DNA from: Halobaculum saliterrae
Lineage (GTDB): Archaea; Halobacteriota; Halobacteria; Halobacteriales; Haloferacaceae
DNA length: 64,000 nt
Assembly (NCBI RefSeq): GCF_009831625.1
Contig: NZ_WUUS01000003.1
Location: 1-64,000 of the forward strand
Direction: 5' to 3'
Shown here: positions 1-10,031 of the stretch, in pieces
How positions within the stretch are numbered: position 1 is the first letter of the stretch
Layout of the letters: each line of letters starts with the position of its first letter
The notes under the pieces: generated by a model
Told to the model about the DNA's origin: nothing
Databases searched by the model: none
What the model saw: the letters and a program-made list of their open reading frames with translations, nothing else
Translations under genes and position numbers: made by a program

Positions 1-91
1 CGCGGTCCCGTCCGTCCGCGTAGCGCCCGCGGCCGTCGGCGGCGCCCGCTCCGCGCGACCGCGGCGGAGTCCCGGCGAGTCGGGCGGGGCC

Positions 92-2071
92 ATGGCGGAC
101 GGCGCGGGCGGGCCGTCGATCGTCGATCGAGTGTCCGAGGCGCTTCGCCCGCGTCTGCTGGGCGTCCGAGCGGCGGTTCCGACGGCCGCGACGCTGTCGG
201 TGTTCGTGCTCATCGTGCTCGTCGTCGGCGGACTCGTCGGGACGCTCGCCCCGCTGGCCGGCACGGGAACGGGGACGATCACCGAGTCGGGGGCCGCGCA
301 CCCGTTGAACAGCCGGATCGACGCGGCTCACGCCCGTGTACTCCGGGCGCAGGGTATCGCCGCGAGCCCGGAGATCATCGCCGCGCAGGCGTCCAACGGG
401 CAACCGTACCTCGTTCGCGGCGCCAACTACACCGCCTTCGCGGACGTGAGCGGCGCCGACCTCGTCGAGGGGCGCCCGCCGGATGACCCCGGCGAGGCCG
501 TCGTCGGCGACGGACTCGCACGGACGCTCGGCGTCGACGTGGGTGACTCGATCACCATCGGGGGGAGCGTCTCCCCGGCGGTCGACCGCGTGCGGATCGT
601 CGGTCGGTACGAGGCGGAGGGCCTCGTCGACGACCAGCTCGTCGTCCCGCTCGCGACCGTCGGCGACTCCGCGACGGGCGGGCGCGATCAGGTCCACCTC
701 ATTCGAACGGAGGCGTCGGCCGAGGATGCCCTCGCGGGCGACGGCGGCGCTCGACTGGTCGTCACGGAGGTCGAAACCCCCGACGACGCCGCCGCCGGAG
801 AGCCGGCGCCGGTGTCCTTGACGGTCAGGAACTTCGGGGACGAGGCCGGTTCTCGCACGGTCACCGTCGAGACCGACGGGCGGAACGTCAGCCGATCGGT
901 CGATCTCGACGGCGGCGAGGCGACGACCGTCGATGTGAACGTAACGTGGACCGATCCGGGGACGTATCCGATCGTCGTCGGGCCGTTCGAGCGGTCAGTC
1001 AGGGTCACGCGACCGGGAGCGCTCACCCTGCCCGCGGAGTTCCCCCGGCGGGCGCCGCCGGACTCGACGCTGCTGGTCCCCGTCGTCACGACGAACGGGA
1101 CCCGACTGTCCGAGGGACAGGTCCGCTTCGGCGAGTTCGTCGCGCCGACGAACGCCGAGGGGGTCGCCACCGTCCCGATGCCGTCGGAGCCCGGGACCTA
1201 CCCGGTCGTCGTGTCCGCCCCCGGCCACGGCGAGTTTCGAACGACCGTCGAGGTGACCCCGAACGCGACGCGCGAACTGAGCGCGCGTATCCAGATCGAA
1301 CCCGAGAGCGGCACGCCCGTCACCCGGCCGAACGTCTCCGTCGTCGTCGCGAACCCCTGGGGGGCGACGCTGGAGCGGAACCTGACGCTCGTGATGCCGA
1401 CGGGCGTCGAGGAGCGAACGGTCCGGCTGGAGCCGGGGAACACCTCCCGCGTCCGCGTCGAGCCGGAGGCCGCCGGCTTCGACGGCGAGGTCGACCCCGG
1501 GACGTACACGTTCCGGCTGCTCTCGGACGGCGAACTCGTCGCGACCGAGCGCTACGAGGTGGTCGGCGGCGGCGGCGCCGTCGCCGGCGGGCTCCCCCCG
1601 GGCTCGGCCGCGTACGCCTCCGGAACCGGTATCGGAACCGTGATCACCCGCGTCTTCGGGAACGTGCAGGTGCTGTTCGCGGGGATGGTCCTCCTCGCGG
1701 GCGTCGCGACCGTGAGCGGCACGGTCGCCGCGTTCGCCCGGGCCGTCCAGTCGCGCGGGCGGACCGTCGGGATCTATCGGGCCACGGGGATGAGCCGACG
1801 CCGGGTCCTCGCCATCGTCGCCGGCGACGCCCTCCGGTTGGCCGTCCCCGCCGTCGCCGCCGCCTTCGCGCTCGCTACGGTCGCGGCCGTCATCGCCGAG
1901 GAACTCGACCTGCTCGTCGCCTTCGGCGTGCGTATCGAACTGGCCCTGCTCAGTCCGGCCGTCGCCGTCGCGCTCGTCGGCAGCGTCGGGCTGGCGGTGG
2001 CGAGCGCCGCGGTCGCCTCCGTCCCCTTCCTGCTGGCGCCGCCCGCGGCGCTGCTGCGCGACGGCGACTGA
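92..2071 (+). CDS. FtsX/MacB-type ABC transporter permease with internal CARDB-like domains
   Basis: 659-residue membrane protein, probably the permease of an ABC exporter or lipoprotein-release-type system. A single N-terminal membrane segment (about residues 33-55) is followed by a MacB periplasmic-core-like region (about 60-225), then CARDB/Ig-like beta domains (about 230-490), then a C-terminal FtsX domain with three membrane segments (about 515-655) carrying the typical GIYRATGMSRRRVL loop. Four membrane segments and an extracytoplasmic middle fit the type IV ABC permease layout. No ATPase is visible; it may lie upstream of the window. The ATG at 92 is the first in frame, but the frame is open to position 1, so an earlier start outside the window cannot be excluded. 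The substrate is unknown. Confidence 0.8.
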   Translation: MADGAGGPSIVDRVSEALRPRLLGVRAAVPTAATLSVFVLIVLVVGGLVGTLAPLAGTGTGTITESGAAHPLNSRIDAAHARVLRAQGIAASPEIIAAQASNGQPYLVRGANYTAFADVSGADLVEGRPPDDPGEAVVGDGLARTLGVDVGDSITIGGSVSPAVDRVRIVGRYEAEGLVDDQLVVPLATVGDSATGGRDQVHLIRTEASAEDALAGDGGARLVVTEVETPDDAAAGEPAPVSLTVRNFGDEAGSRTVTVETDGRNVSRSVDLDGGEATTVDVNVTWTDPGTYPIVVGPFERSVRVTRPGALTLPAEFPRRAPPDSTLLVPVVTTNGTRLSEGQVRFGEFVAPTNAEGVATVPMPSEPGTYPVVVSAPGHGEFRTTVEVTPNATRELSARIQIEPESGTPVTRPNVSVVVANPWGATLERNLTLVMPTGVEERTVRLEPGNTSRVRVEPEAAGFDGEVDPGTYTFRLLSDGELVATERYEVVGGGGAVAGGLPPGSAAYASGTGIGTVITRVFGNVQVLFAGMVLLAGVATVSGTVAAFARAVQSRGRTVGIYRATGMSRRRVLAIVAGDALRLAVPAVAAAFALATVAAVIAEELDLLVAFGVRIELALLSPAVAVALVGSVGLAVASAAVASVPFLLAPPAALLRDGD

Positions 2072-2434
2072 TCGTCGTCGCCGCTCCCAGCCTCGTCTCG
2101 ACGTGTCGGTGCCGAAGGGACACCTACCGAGACTGAGTGAAGACATGATCGAATTCGGATACGAACGCGAACGCCGGGTCGCGAACGGTGTCGATCGATC
2201 CCTGAAGTCCGCTCGGTACCCTTGGGCTACTCCGTTGCCCGTCCGGATCGGGCACCCATATGAACGGCCCCGAATCGGAGCATATCGTCGGTGTACGAAA
2301 TGCCGGTCGTTTGGCCGTTATTAATCCGTCCCGAATTCACTCGCAAATTTTATTTATATACTCGGCCGTTCATATATGATATCTGGAATTATCAGCGTTC
2401 CCGAATTTTTAAGATATGAGAGTGTTATTTGCCG
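2072..2434. other. Intergenic region, AT-rich in its second half
   Basis: No gene is supported here. A 73-codon open frame at 2103-2324 lacks recognisable features. The second half is strikingly AT-rich, with several TATA-like stretches around 2350-2385, and serves as promoter region of the large surface-protein gene. Confidence 0.6.
2406..2413 (+). promoter_or_regulatory. TATA-like element of the giant surface protein gene
   Basis: TTTTTAAG is centred about 25 nt before the ATG at 2435, the spacing expected for a leaderless haloarchaeal transcript. It supports 2435 as start rather than the in-frame TTG at 2429. Confidence 0.5.
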
Positions 2435-5400
2435 ATGATGAGTATCTCCAGAGGGCTTCGCCTTACGCTGGTCGTAACGATCACGTTAATGACTGTCTTA
2501 TCTCCCGTCGTCGCGCCGGTGTCGGCGGCGATGGCGGAGAACTCGGCAACGCCAAATGACGCATCTTCCAGATCGATTGACACTGGAACACCGATTACGA
2601 CTGATGTGAACTCTTCAACAGACAATGTACAAAATTTGAGTGAGAACCTCTCGATTTGGTTAGGATCTCCACTATCGCTAGATACTGATGAGTCTACTGC
2701 CGAGACGTTCCTCAGGATTCCTCAAGTCAAGTTCCAGTTACCCAATCTGGGGCCCAATGGAGTTGAACAATCTTATACGAAGACTAGAATCGCGTTCTTC
2801 AACAAAGGAGAAACAGTCAGCGCCAGTTTGGAACCTGTTGCGGGTGCTGTTGACATCTCTGGTCAAAGAGTACAGTATGTCGCAATTCATCTGGGAGAAA
2901 ACGCCTCAGCACCGACCTCTCCGGATTCCATTGAGCCACTACTAACTGGGGAAGCAAATACTTCTGCTCGTATAGTAGGTGAAGAAATCCAGCCGGAATT
3001 AGAGAGTGGTTCCGTTAGCTTCGCCCCTCAGCGGTCGGGACGATATATATTGGTTGCAGTCGCGGTCGAGAACTCTAGTGAACCCGGTATAACCGGACCT
3101 AAAGATAGTCTTGGTAGTTTGTCTATCGAAAGTAATGTGACTGCCGTCGGTTTCGACTTTTTCCCAGTTAAAGAGGATGACGAGGCGGTTTCGGTATCCC
3201 AGACTGGTTCGGCGACCGGCGAGAACGTTTCGTTCGAGATCGATAGTTCAAGTACATTCAGTGAAGGCCAGGTGAGCCATACTGTCCTTCTCATTGATGA
3301 GGAGAAATTCAGTGCCGAGATCGACCCCGCTCAGATTGAACAAATAACGATCAAAGACAATCAGATCTCTTCTCTCGCTACAACTATAAACGATACTGAA
3401 GGGGTCACCAGAGTAGAACCCGGAGCAGAAGTTCTCGGTGTTGCCCCCGGTGAAGCCAAGTTCACCGGTACTACGGACTTGGCATCTTTAGCAAAAGTCG
3501 CGGTCGGAGAGGACAATGTAACCGCGGTTCGTGATACCACAATCAACGCATCTGTGACGAGTGTTGTCGGAAACCCGGACACGACACTCAACGTCGGTAC
3601 GCTCTCCTCATGGCCAGAAGGCGAATACGTGTATCTCTACCTTGGGAGTGCTAAAAACGGGACAACCACCGTTGCAGAGCGCGGGGAAGTCTCTCTTAGC
3701 CAAGGTGTCCCACTGAATGTAACCGCCAACCGGACTGACCCGCTCGCCGGTGAGTCCGTGCAGTTCAACGTCACGCGCGGGGACACCGGAAACGGAACGA
3801 GCGCGGCACTCACTATCGACGGCCCCAGCGGAACGCGGACGGTTGAGACCGACAGCAACGGGACCGCTGTGGTCACCTTCGACGATCCGGGTAGTGTGAA
3901 TGTCACAGCATCGAAACAAGGCGATAGTACGATCTTCTTCGAAGACTCGGTTTCGATCGACGTCCTGCAGCCGGGCGATGCAACCGTCACCGATTTCACC
4001 GTCGATCCGACCAAAGCGGAAGTCGATGAGGACGTGACTGTCACCGCGACGGTCGAAAACCCGGGAGCCTCAAACGACACCACCACGGTGCAGCTGCGAG
4101 TCAACGGGGAAGATGAGGGAGACGGAAAGACAGTTACCGTGGGAGCTGAGTCGACAGAGACGGTCTCCTTCACTACGAGCTTCGGATCCATAGGCGAGCA
4201 AACAGTCGCAGTCAACGACCTCGACCCGAAGACGGTGACGGTAGTCAAGAATACGGTCGAGTTGTCGATGGGTTCGAACCGCAGCGATGTCCCGAAGGGT
4301 GGAGCGGTCGAACTCACCGTCGCTCGGGAGGACGAGCCCGGGCTCACGAGCGCGACGCTCACAATCGAAGAACCGAGCGGCACTCGGACGGTCGAGACTG
4401 GAGAAGATGGGACAGCAGTCGTGACTCTTGACGAGGTGGGTACCGTGAACATCACGGCGTCCAAGACCAGTCCGACGACCACCTTCGTCAGCGACACGGA
4501 CACGTTCGACGTCTACGATGAGATATCCGTCACCGACTTCACGGTCTCACCGACGGAGACTACACTCCGTGAGGACGTCACCGTCGATGCGACCGTCCAG
4601 AATCCTACTCCGGATGAAGAGACTATCACGGTGAGGCTGCAGGTCAACGGGTCCAATATCGAGGAACGGGAGGTCACCGTCGCATCCGAGTCGACGGAGA
4701 CGGTCACCTTCACCACGAGCTTCGACACCACGGGCGAGAAGGAGATCGCGGTCAACGACCTCGACCCGAAGACGGTGACCGTCAACGCTCCGCCCCCGAA
4801 CATCTCCGTCACGGATGTCCGGCTACTGACGCCGGAGAACCTCAACGTGGGCGGCGCGGCGACCGTGCAGGTGAACCTCAACAACACCGGCGGCACGGGG
4901 CTCGTCACCCTGAACTTCACCGAGGACGGTTCGGTGGTCGAGAGCCGGACGGTTCAGGTCGATCAGTTCTCGAACCGGTCGACCGTCTTCACGAAGGCGT
5001 ACTCGACGCCCGGCCAACGGGTGCTCAACATCACGCGCGACGGCTCGGCCGTCGGGAGCTTCACGGTGAACGTCTCCGCGCTCGACACGACGCCGCCGGG
5101 GATCTCCCACACCGCACCCGGACAGGGTCGAGTCGCGTACGGGAACGACCTGACCTTCGCAGTCACCGACGACACGAACGTCTCGGCGGTGAACTACACC
5201 GTCCGTAACCGGGTGACGGGACAGACGGTTCACAGGCATCCGACCCTCGACGGCGACGGGCGGTTCACGATCGACACGTCGGGTCTCGACGAGGGGCCGA
5301 TCGCCGTCACGGTGAACGCCACCGACAACGCGAGCGTGGACAACACCGCGACGCGGACGTTCACCTTCGACCTGGTGTCCGCGCCGAGCGTCGACAGCGT

Positions 5401-8400
5401 CTCCCCGACCGGGACGGTCGACTCGTCGGTGACGTTCGACGTGCGGTTCAGCGACGCACGGTTCGGCGCCAACGAGACGGGGGTGAACGCCTCCGCGACG
5501 CAGCTGTATATCAACAGGGAACAGGTCAGCCTCGCGAACGCGAACGTCGACAACGAGAGTCGGTTGACCGTGACGTTCGGCGAGAGCACCTCCGCGCTCC
5601 GCTCGGGCCAGAACACCGCGACGGTCGTCGTCGTGGACAACGCCGGCCACGCCACGACGCGGACGTTCACCTTCCAGCGTGACGCCGCGGAACCGGAGGT
5701 GAACCTGAGGCGCAGCGGCTCCGGCGTCGTTAGCACGGCGGCGCCCGCACGCCTCGGCATTCAGGCCAACGACCGGAACCCCGGCACCACCACCGTCGAG
5801 GTGCTCGATGACGACGGGAACGTCGTCTTCAGCAACGACGTCAGCAGCGTCGCGGCCATCACCCGCGGCACGATCCGGCAGACGTGGGCGGCGACCGACA
5901 ACGGGTCGGCGGCCGCCGACGGGACGTACACCATCCGGGTGACGAGCACGGACGCGTTCGGAAACACCGCGACCGAGAACCTCACCGTCGAGGTGGACAA
6001 CACGGCGCCGCCGGTGGATATCGCGAACATCACCGCCGACGGAGAGACCGTGTCCGACGCGCCCGGAACGGTCATCAGGACGAACGGGTCGATCACCGTG
6101 AGCGCGGCTTCTGAGACCAACCTCAGAACCGCGGCCGTCGGCGCACAGCGCGCCGGGAGTCGGTTCCGGTTCCGCATCCCCGCGACCGAGACGGCGTCCG
6201 GCAGCGGGGAGTACTCCGCGTCGGTGCCGCTCCAGCGGCTCCCTGACGGGAACTACTCGGCGACCGCGTCGGTCGTCGGCGAGAACGGACTGCAGAACGC
6301 CACGACCGGCGACGCGACGGTCGTCCTCGACACGACCGACCCGAGCATCGAGGCGTCGCTGTCGGTCAACCCGAACGACCCGCTGGAGCTGTTCGTGAAC
6401 GTCTCCAGCTCCGAGCCGCTCGTCGGCGCGCCGAACGCGACCGTCACCAAGAGCGGCAACAGCGCGAACGTCTCCCTGTCGGGCGACGGCGACAACACGA
6501 CGTTCAGCGGGACGATCAACGTCACGGACATCGACGCCAGCACCACCGACGGCACGTACCAGCTGCGCGTCGCCGGGAGCGACCGCGCCGGAAACGGCGA
6601 CACCAGTCGGGGAAGCGCGCAGGTCCAAACGCAGGACTTCGCCGCCGGCGACAGCGTGATCGTCTACAACCCGAACAGCGGGATGTACCTCAACATCACG
6701 ACGAACGAGTCGGTCGATCAAGGATTCGTCGCGCTGACCTCCGGGGACGACACCTCGGCCGACCTCGGCCGGCAGCTCGTCAGCGGAGGCCTGCTCAACG
6801 CCGAGATCGGACTCAACCTCACGAACGACGACATCAGTAACGTCGAGCTCGGTATCCCGGCGGACGCGGTGAACGTCCCGGCCAACGCCGGACAGACGAA
6901 CATCACGTTCATCAACGAGTCCGGCGGGCCCAACGAGCGGCTGGCAACGACCTTGGACGAGCGGACGATCAACGGAGAAACGCGGACCTACTACATCGCG
7001 AACCGGTCGCACCTCTCGAAGTTCACCGTCTCGAGCACCGACGACACTGCTCCGACGGTGGAGATCAGCCAGCCGACGAACTCGACGACGCTCACGTCCA
7101 CGACGAGCACGGACGTGGTCGCGACCCTGAACGACACGGGGACCGGCGTCAACGCGAGCAACGTGACGGTCACACTCGACAGCGAGGACGTCACCGACGA
7201 GGTGTCGATCTCCACCTCGAACGGGAACGTCACCGTCGAGTACACCGCCAGCGGGCTGACCGCCGGCGACCACACGCTCGTCGTGAGCGGGACCGACGAG
7301 GCGAACAACGCCGGAAGCGACACGGTGACCTTCAGCGTCGAGGACACTGAGCCGACGGTCGACGTGACCTCCCCGAGCGAGGGGGAGACCTTCGCGCCCG
7401 GCACCGAGGAGGTCACCATCGAGGCCGACTTCGCCGACTCGGGCACCGGGATCAACGAGAGCGCGATCACCGTCCTGCTCGACGGCACCGACGTGACGTC
7501 CTCGACGGACATCGACGTCGCCGCGGGCACGCTGACGGTGAACGCGACCGGGCTCACCACGCCCTCGGACCACAACGTGACGGTCACGGTGGCCGACAAC
7601 GCGACCAACACCGCCAGCGACATGGTGAACTTCTCGGTGCGCGGCGACACGTCGCCGCCGACGGTCGAGTTCACCACCCTCTCCGAGGGTGAGGAGCTGT
7701 CCAACACGACCCGGGACGTCACGGTCGGCGTCAACGTGAGCGACGCCGGCCTCGGCGTCTCGCAGGGCAACGTCACCGTCACCTTCGACGGCATCGACGT
7801 GACCGGTTCGGCGGACACGACCGACCTGAGCGACATCACCTACGACGCGACCGGACTGTCGCCCGGGACGAGCCACACCGTCACCGTGACGGCGACGGAC
7901 GACGCGGGCAACACGACGACCGAGCAGGTCAACTTCACCATCGCGCCGGACACCCAGAAGCCGACCGTGACTGTCAGTGCCCTCGGGCGGACGTTCACGA
8001 ACGGCTCGACGACGACGCTGCCGTCCGGTTCGAGCGCGTTCAACGTGACCGTCGCATACAGCGACGACGCATCCGGCGTCGACACGAGCTCGCTGTCGGT
8101 CACCTTCGACGGCACGACCCTCGCGAGTTCGAGCGCCGCCACCGTGGTGTCCTCGAACGACACGGCGACGGTGTTCCGGGTGAGCGGCCTCGCGAACGGG
8201 TCGAGCCACACCGTCGGCGTCTCGGTCCGCGACAACGCGAGCAACCTCCGCGAGACGCTCTCGACGGTCGCCATCGCCGACCCGTCCCGGCTCTCGCTGT
8301 CGGATCTGAAGAGGAGCTCCAAGACGGTCCGGACGGGTCAGAGCGTCACCTTCACCGCGACGGTGACCAACACCGGCACCGTCAGCGACTCGGGGACGTT

Positions 8401-9850
8401 CCGGCCGGTCCTCTCGGGGACCGCGTTCGGGACCAGCCAGTCGGTGTCGCTGAACCCCGGGGAGTCCACGACCGTCAGCTTCAGTCGCTCGTTCAGCACG
8501 AGCGGGACCTACACTGCGACGCTGAACGGCGTCTCCTTCCCGAGCGTCGAGGTCCGCACCGGACCGTCGTTCAACCTCCGGAACCCGAGCCTGAGCGCGA
8601 CGAGCGTTCAGACCGGTGAGAACGTCACGATAACCGTCGACGTTCGCAACACCGGCGGGTTCTCCGGATCCAAGTCCGTGCGGTTCCGTGCGAACGGGGA
8701 CAGCATCGCGACGCGGTCGGTGTCGGTCGGGTCCGGCGGGACGAGGACGGTCAGCGTCACGACCTCGTTCGGTTCGCCCGGTACCTACAACATCACCGCC
8801 GACGGCGTCCGCGTCGGAGCGGTCACCGTCAGCTCCGCCGGCGGCGGTGGCGGCGGTGGCGGTGGCGGTGGCGGCGGTGGCCAAGGTGGCGGTGGCGGTG
8901 GCGGCGGTGGCCAAGGTGGCGGCGGCGACGCCGGCATCGAGACCGACGTCGTCAGGACCGGCTCCGGCGCGACGGTCAACGTCGGACAGGGGCGTATCGG
9001 CCAGCAGTTCACCGCCGACCTCGGGGACTCCGCGACCGACAACGGCGTCGGCCTGACCGGCATCACCGGCGAGCTCGGCAGGAGCGCCGACGACTTCCGG
9101 GTCGAAGTCACCCGGCCGTCGGCGAACCCGCCGAGCGGAACCCCGGCCGTCGACGAGGCGACCGACAACGCTCGCGCGCTGAGCTACTTCAGCGCCGACC
9201 CGATCGGTGACGAGCTCCTCTTCGACGAGGTGAACTACACGTTCAGTCTGCCCGACTCGGAGCTGCCTGAGGGGACCTCGAACGACCGCGTCGTGCTCCT
9301 GCGGTACACCGAGGACGGCTGGACGCAGCTGCCCACGACGTACCTCGGCGACGGGACGTACGAGGCGCGCTCGCCAGGCTTCTCCGCGTACGCCATCGGC
9401 GTCCGCTCGGAGCAGGCGACGGGCCCGCAGTTCAGCGTCTCCGAGACCGCCATCGACGCGACGACCCTCGACGTGAGCGAGGAGACGACCGTCGAGGCGA
9501 CGGTCACCAACGACGGCGACTCCCGTGGGACGTTCACCGCGGAGCTCACCGTCGACGGAGAGGTCGTCCAGACGCGCGACGTGACGCTCGACGCGGGCGG
9601 CTCCGAGACGGTGAGCTTCACCGTCTCCTTCGACGAGGCCGGCTCCTACGACGTCGCGGTCAGCGGGACCGACGCCGGGTCGGTGACCGTCGAGGCACAG
9701 GAGACCGCGACGACGGCCACCACAACCAGCTCGACGACCACGAGCGTCGGCGAGCCCGCGGGGCTCCCGATGGGCCTGATCGTCGGCCTGTTGCTGGTCA
9801 TCGCCGTCATCGCCGGGGTCGCCATCTACCGGACTCGGATGCAGGAGTAA
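2435..9850 (+). CDS. Giant secreted Ig/CARDB-repeat surface protein with PGF-pre-PGF domain
   Basis: About 2471 residues. An N-terminal signal peptide (about 1-32, hydrophobic core ending in APVSAAMA) is followed by an N-terminal domain of unknown family (about 35-400). Next come Ig-like and CARDB repeats, including two related copies around residues 515-790 that each end NDLDPKTVTV. A run of about 90-residue Ig-like repeats lies near 1530-1930, then further CARDB units. A polyglycine/Gln linker leads to a PGF-pre-PGF-like domain (about 2165-2330) and a last CARDB. The C-terminus is a Thr/Ser-rich stretch and one membrane helix (LPMGLIVGLLLVIAVIAGVA). It probably forms a cell-surface stalk or S-layer-associated adhesin. 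Many N-glycosylation sequons (NxT/S) are present. The first 1.2 kb is clearly AT-richer than the rest, suggesting a mosaic gene. Two tandem ATGs (2435, 2438) are both possible starts. Confidence 0.85.
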   Translation: MMSISRGLRLTLVVTITLMTVLSPVVAPVSAAMAENSATPNDASSRSIDTGTPITTDVNSSTDNVQNLSENLSIWLGSPLSLDTDESTAETFLRIPQVKFQLPNLGPNGVEQSYTKTRIAFFNKGETVSASLEPVAGAVDISGQRVQYVAIHLGENASAPTSPDSIEPLLTGEANTSARIVGEEIQPELESGSVSFAPQRSGRYILVAVAVENSSEPGITGPKDSLGSLSIESNVTAVGFDFFPVKEDDEAVSVSQTGSATGENVSFEIDSSSTFSEGQVSHTVLLIDEEKFSAEIDPAQIEQITIKDNQISSLATTINDTEGVTRVEPGAEVLGVAPGEAKFTGTTDLASLAKVAVGEDNVTAVRDTTINASVTSVVGNPDTTLNVGTLSSWPEGEYVYLYLGSAKNGTTTVAERGEVSLSQGVPLNVTANRTDPLAGESVQFNVTRGDTGNGTSAALTIDGPSGTRTVETDSNGTAVVTFDDPGSVNVTASKQGDSTIFFEDSVSIDVLQPGDATVTDFTVDPTKAEVDEDVTVTATVENPGASNDTTTVQLRVNGEDEGDGKTVTVGAESTETVSFTTSFGSIGEQTVAVNDLDPKTVTVVKNTVELSMGSNRSDVPKGGAVELTVAREDEPGLTSATLTIEEPSGTRTVETGEDGTAVVTLDEVGTVNITASKTSPTTTFVSDTDTFDVYDEISVTDFTVSPTETTLREDVTVDATVQNPTPDEETITVRLQVNGSNIEEREVTVASESTETVTFTTSFDTTGEKEIAVNDLDPKTVTVNAPPPNISVTDVRLLTPENLNVGGAATVQVNLNNTGGTGLVTLNFTEDGSVVESRTVQVDQFSNRSTVFTKAYSTPGQRVLNITRDGSAVGSFTVNVSALDTTPPGISHTAPGQGRVAYGNDLTFAVTDDTNVSAVNYTVRNRVTGQTVHRHPTLDGDGRFTIDTSGLDEGPIAVTVNATDNASVDNTATRTFTFDLVSAPSVDSVSPTGTVDSSVTFDVRFSDARFGANETGVNASATQLYINREQVSLANANVDNESRLTVTFGESTSALRSGQNTATVVVVDNAGHATTRTFTFQRDAAEPEVNLRRSGSGVVSTAAPARLGIQANDRNPGTTTVEVLDDDGNVVFSNDVSSVAAITRGTIRQTWAATDNGSAAADGTYTIRVTSTDAFGNTATENLTVEVDNTAPPVDIANITADGETVSDAPGTVIRTNGSITVSAASETNLRTAAVGAQRAGSRFRFRIPATETASGSGEYSASVPLQRLPDGNYSATASVVGENGLQNATTGDATVVLDTTDPSIEASLSVNPNDPLELFVNVSSSEPLVGAPNATVTKSGNSANVSLSGDGDNTTFSGTINVTDIDASTTDGTYQLRVAGSDRAGNGDTSRGSAQVQTQDFAAGDSVIVYNPNSGMYLNITTNESVDQGFVALTSGDDTSADLGRQLVSGGLLNAEIGLNLTNDDISNVELGIPADAVNVPANAGQTNITFINESGGPNERLATTLDERTINGETRTYYIANRSHLSKFTVSSTDDTAPTVEISQPTNSTTLTSTTSTDVVATLNDTGTGVNASNVTVTLDSEDVTDEVSISTSNGNVTVEYTASGLTAGDHTLVVSGTDEANNAGSDTVTFSVEDTEPTVDVTSPSEGETFAPGTEEVTIEADFADSGTGINESAITVLLDGTDVTSSTDIDVAAGTLTVNATGLTTPSDHNVTVTVADNATNTASDMVNFSVRGDTSPPTVEFTTLSEGEELSNTTRDVTVGVNVSDAGLGVSQGNVTVTFDGIDVTGSADTTDLSDITYDATGLSPGTSHTVTVTATDDAGNTTTEQVNFTIAPDTQKPTVTVSALGRTFTNGSTTTLPSGSSAFNVTVAYSDDASGVDTSSLSVTFDGTTLASSSAATVVSSNDTATVFRVSGLANGSSHTVGVSVRDNASNLRETLSTVAIADPSRLSLSDLKRSSKTVRTGQSVTFTATVTNTGTVSDSGTFRPVLSGTAFGTSQSVSLNPGESTTVSFSRSFSTSGTYTATLNGVSFPSVEVRTGPSFNLRNPSLSATSVQTGENVTITVDVRNTGGFSGSKSVRFRANGDSIATRSVSVGSGGTRTVSVTTSFGSPGTYNITADGVRVGAVTVSSAGGGGGGGGGGGGGGQGGGGGGGGGQGGGGDAGIETDVVRTGSGATVNVGQGRIGQQFTADLGDSATDNGVGLTGITGELGRSADDFRVEVTRPSANPPSGTPAVDEATDNARALSYFSADPIGDELLFDEVNYTFSLPDSELPEGTSNDRVVLLRYTEDGWTQLPTTYLGDGTYEARSPGFSAYAIGVRSEQATGPQFSVSETAIDATTLDVSEETTVEATVTNDGDSRGTFTAELTVDGEVVQTRDVTLDAGGSETVSFTVSFDEAGSYDVAVSGTDAGSVTVEAQETATTATTTSSTTTSVGEPAGLPMGLIVGLLLVIAVIAGVAIYRTRMQE
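8840..8926 (+). repeat. Polyglycine-encoding GGC/GGT tract with 30-bp period
   Basis: Low-complexity GGN codons interrupted twice by CAA (Gln) at 8882-8884 and 8912-8914, giving a 30-bp tandem unit. It encodes a flexible linker between the last Ig-like repeats and the PGF-pre-PGF domain, and is a likely site of length variation. Confidence 0.85.
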
Positions 9851-9863
9851 GCATCCGAACCCG

Positions 9864-9888
9864 GCCCCTGTCGGGAGCCGATAGGGGC
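9864..9888 (+). terminator. Strong hairpin downstream of surface protein gene
   Basis: An 11-bp stem with one G-T pair (GCCCCTGTCGG / CCGATAGGGGC) around a 3-nt loop starts 14 nt after the stop codon and is followed by a modestly T-rich stretch. It is a probable transcription terminator or 3'-end stabiliser. Confidence 0.6.
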
Positions 9889-10031
9889 GAACCGCCGATT
9901 TCTGCGTTTCGCGTTACTTGATACTCTCCCTATGATTCAGCACCGTTGACTCCTCTATCGGGTATCTGTAGGTTTCAGTTGGGATATTTTGGTCGATCGG
10001 TTCTAATGGGACCACCGGCTCGGTCCGGTCG

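Noticed and set aside
946-2146. Long overlapping frames on both strands across the ABC permease
   Set aside because: Arg-rich shadow frames; the permease frame alone has recognisable domains and membrane helices.
2103-2324. 73-codon open frame between permease and surface protein
   Set aside because: No family features, and it runs into the AT-rich promoter region; not supported as a gene.
4823-8914. 1363-codon open frame on the minus strand
   Set aside because: Antisense shadow of the surface-protein gene; Arg/Asp/Gly/Val-biased composition without hydrophobic core pattern, a usual effect of high-GC codon use.
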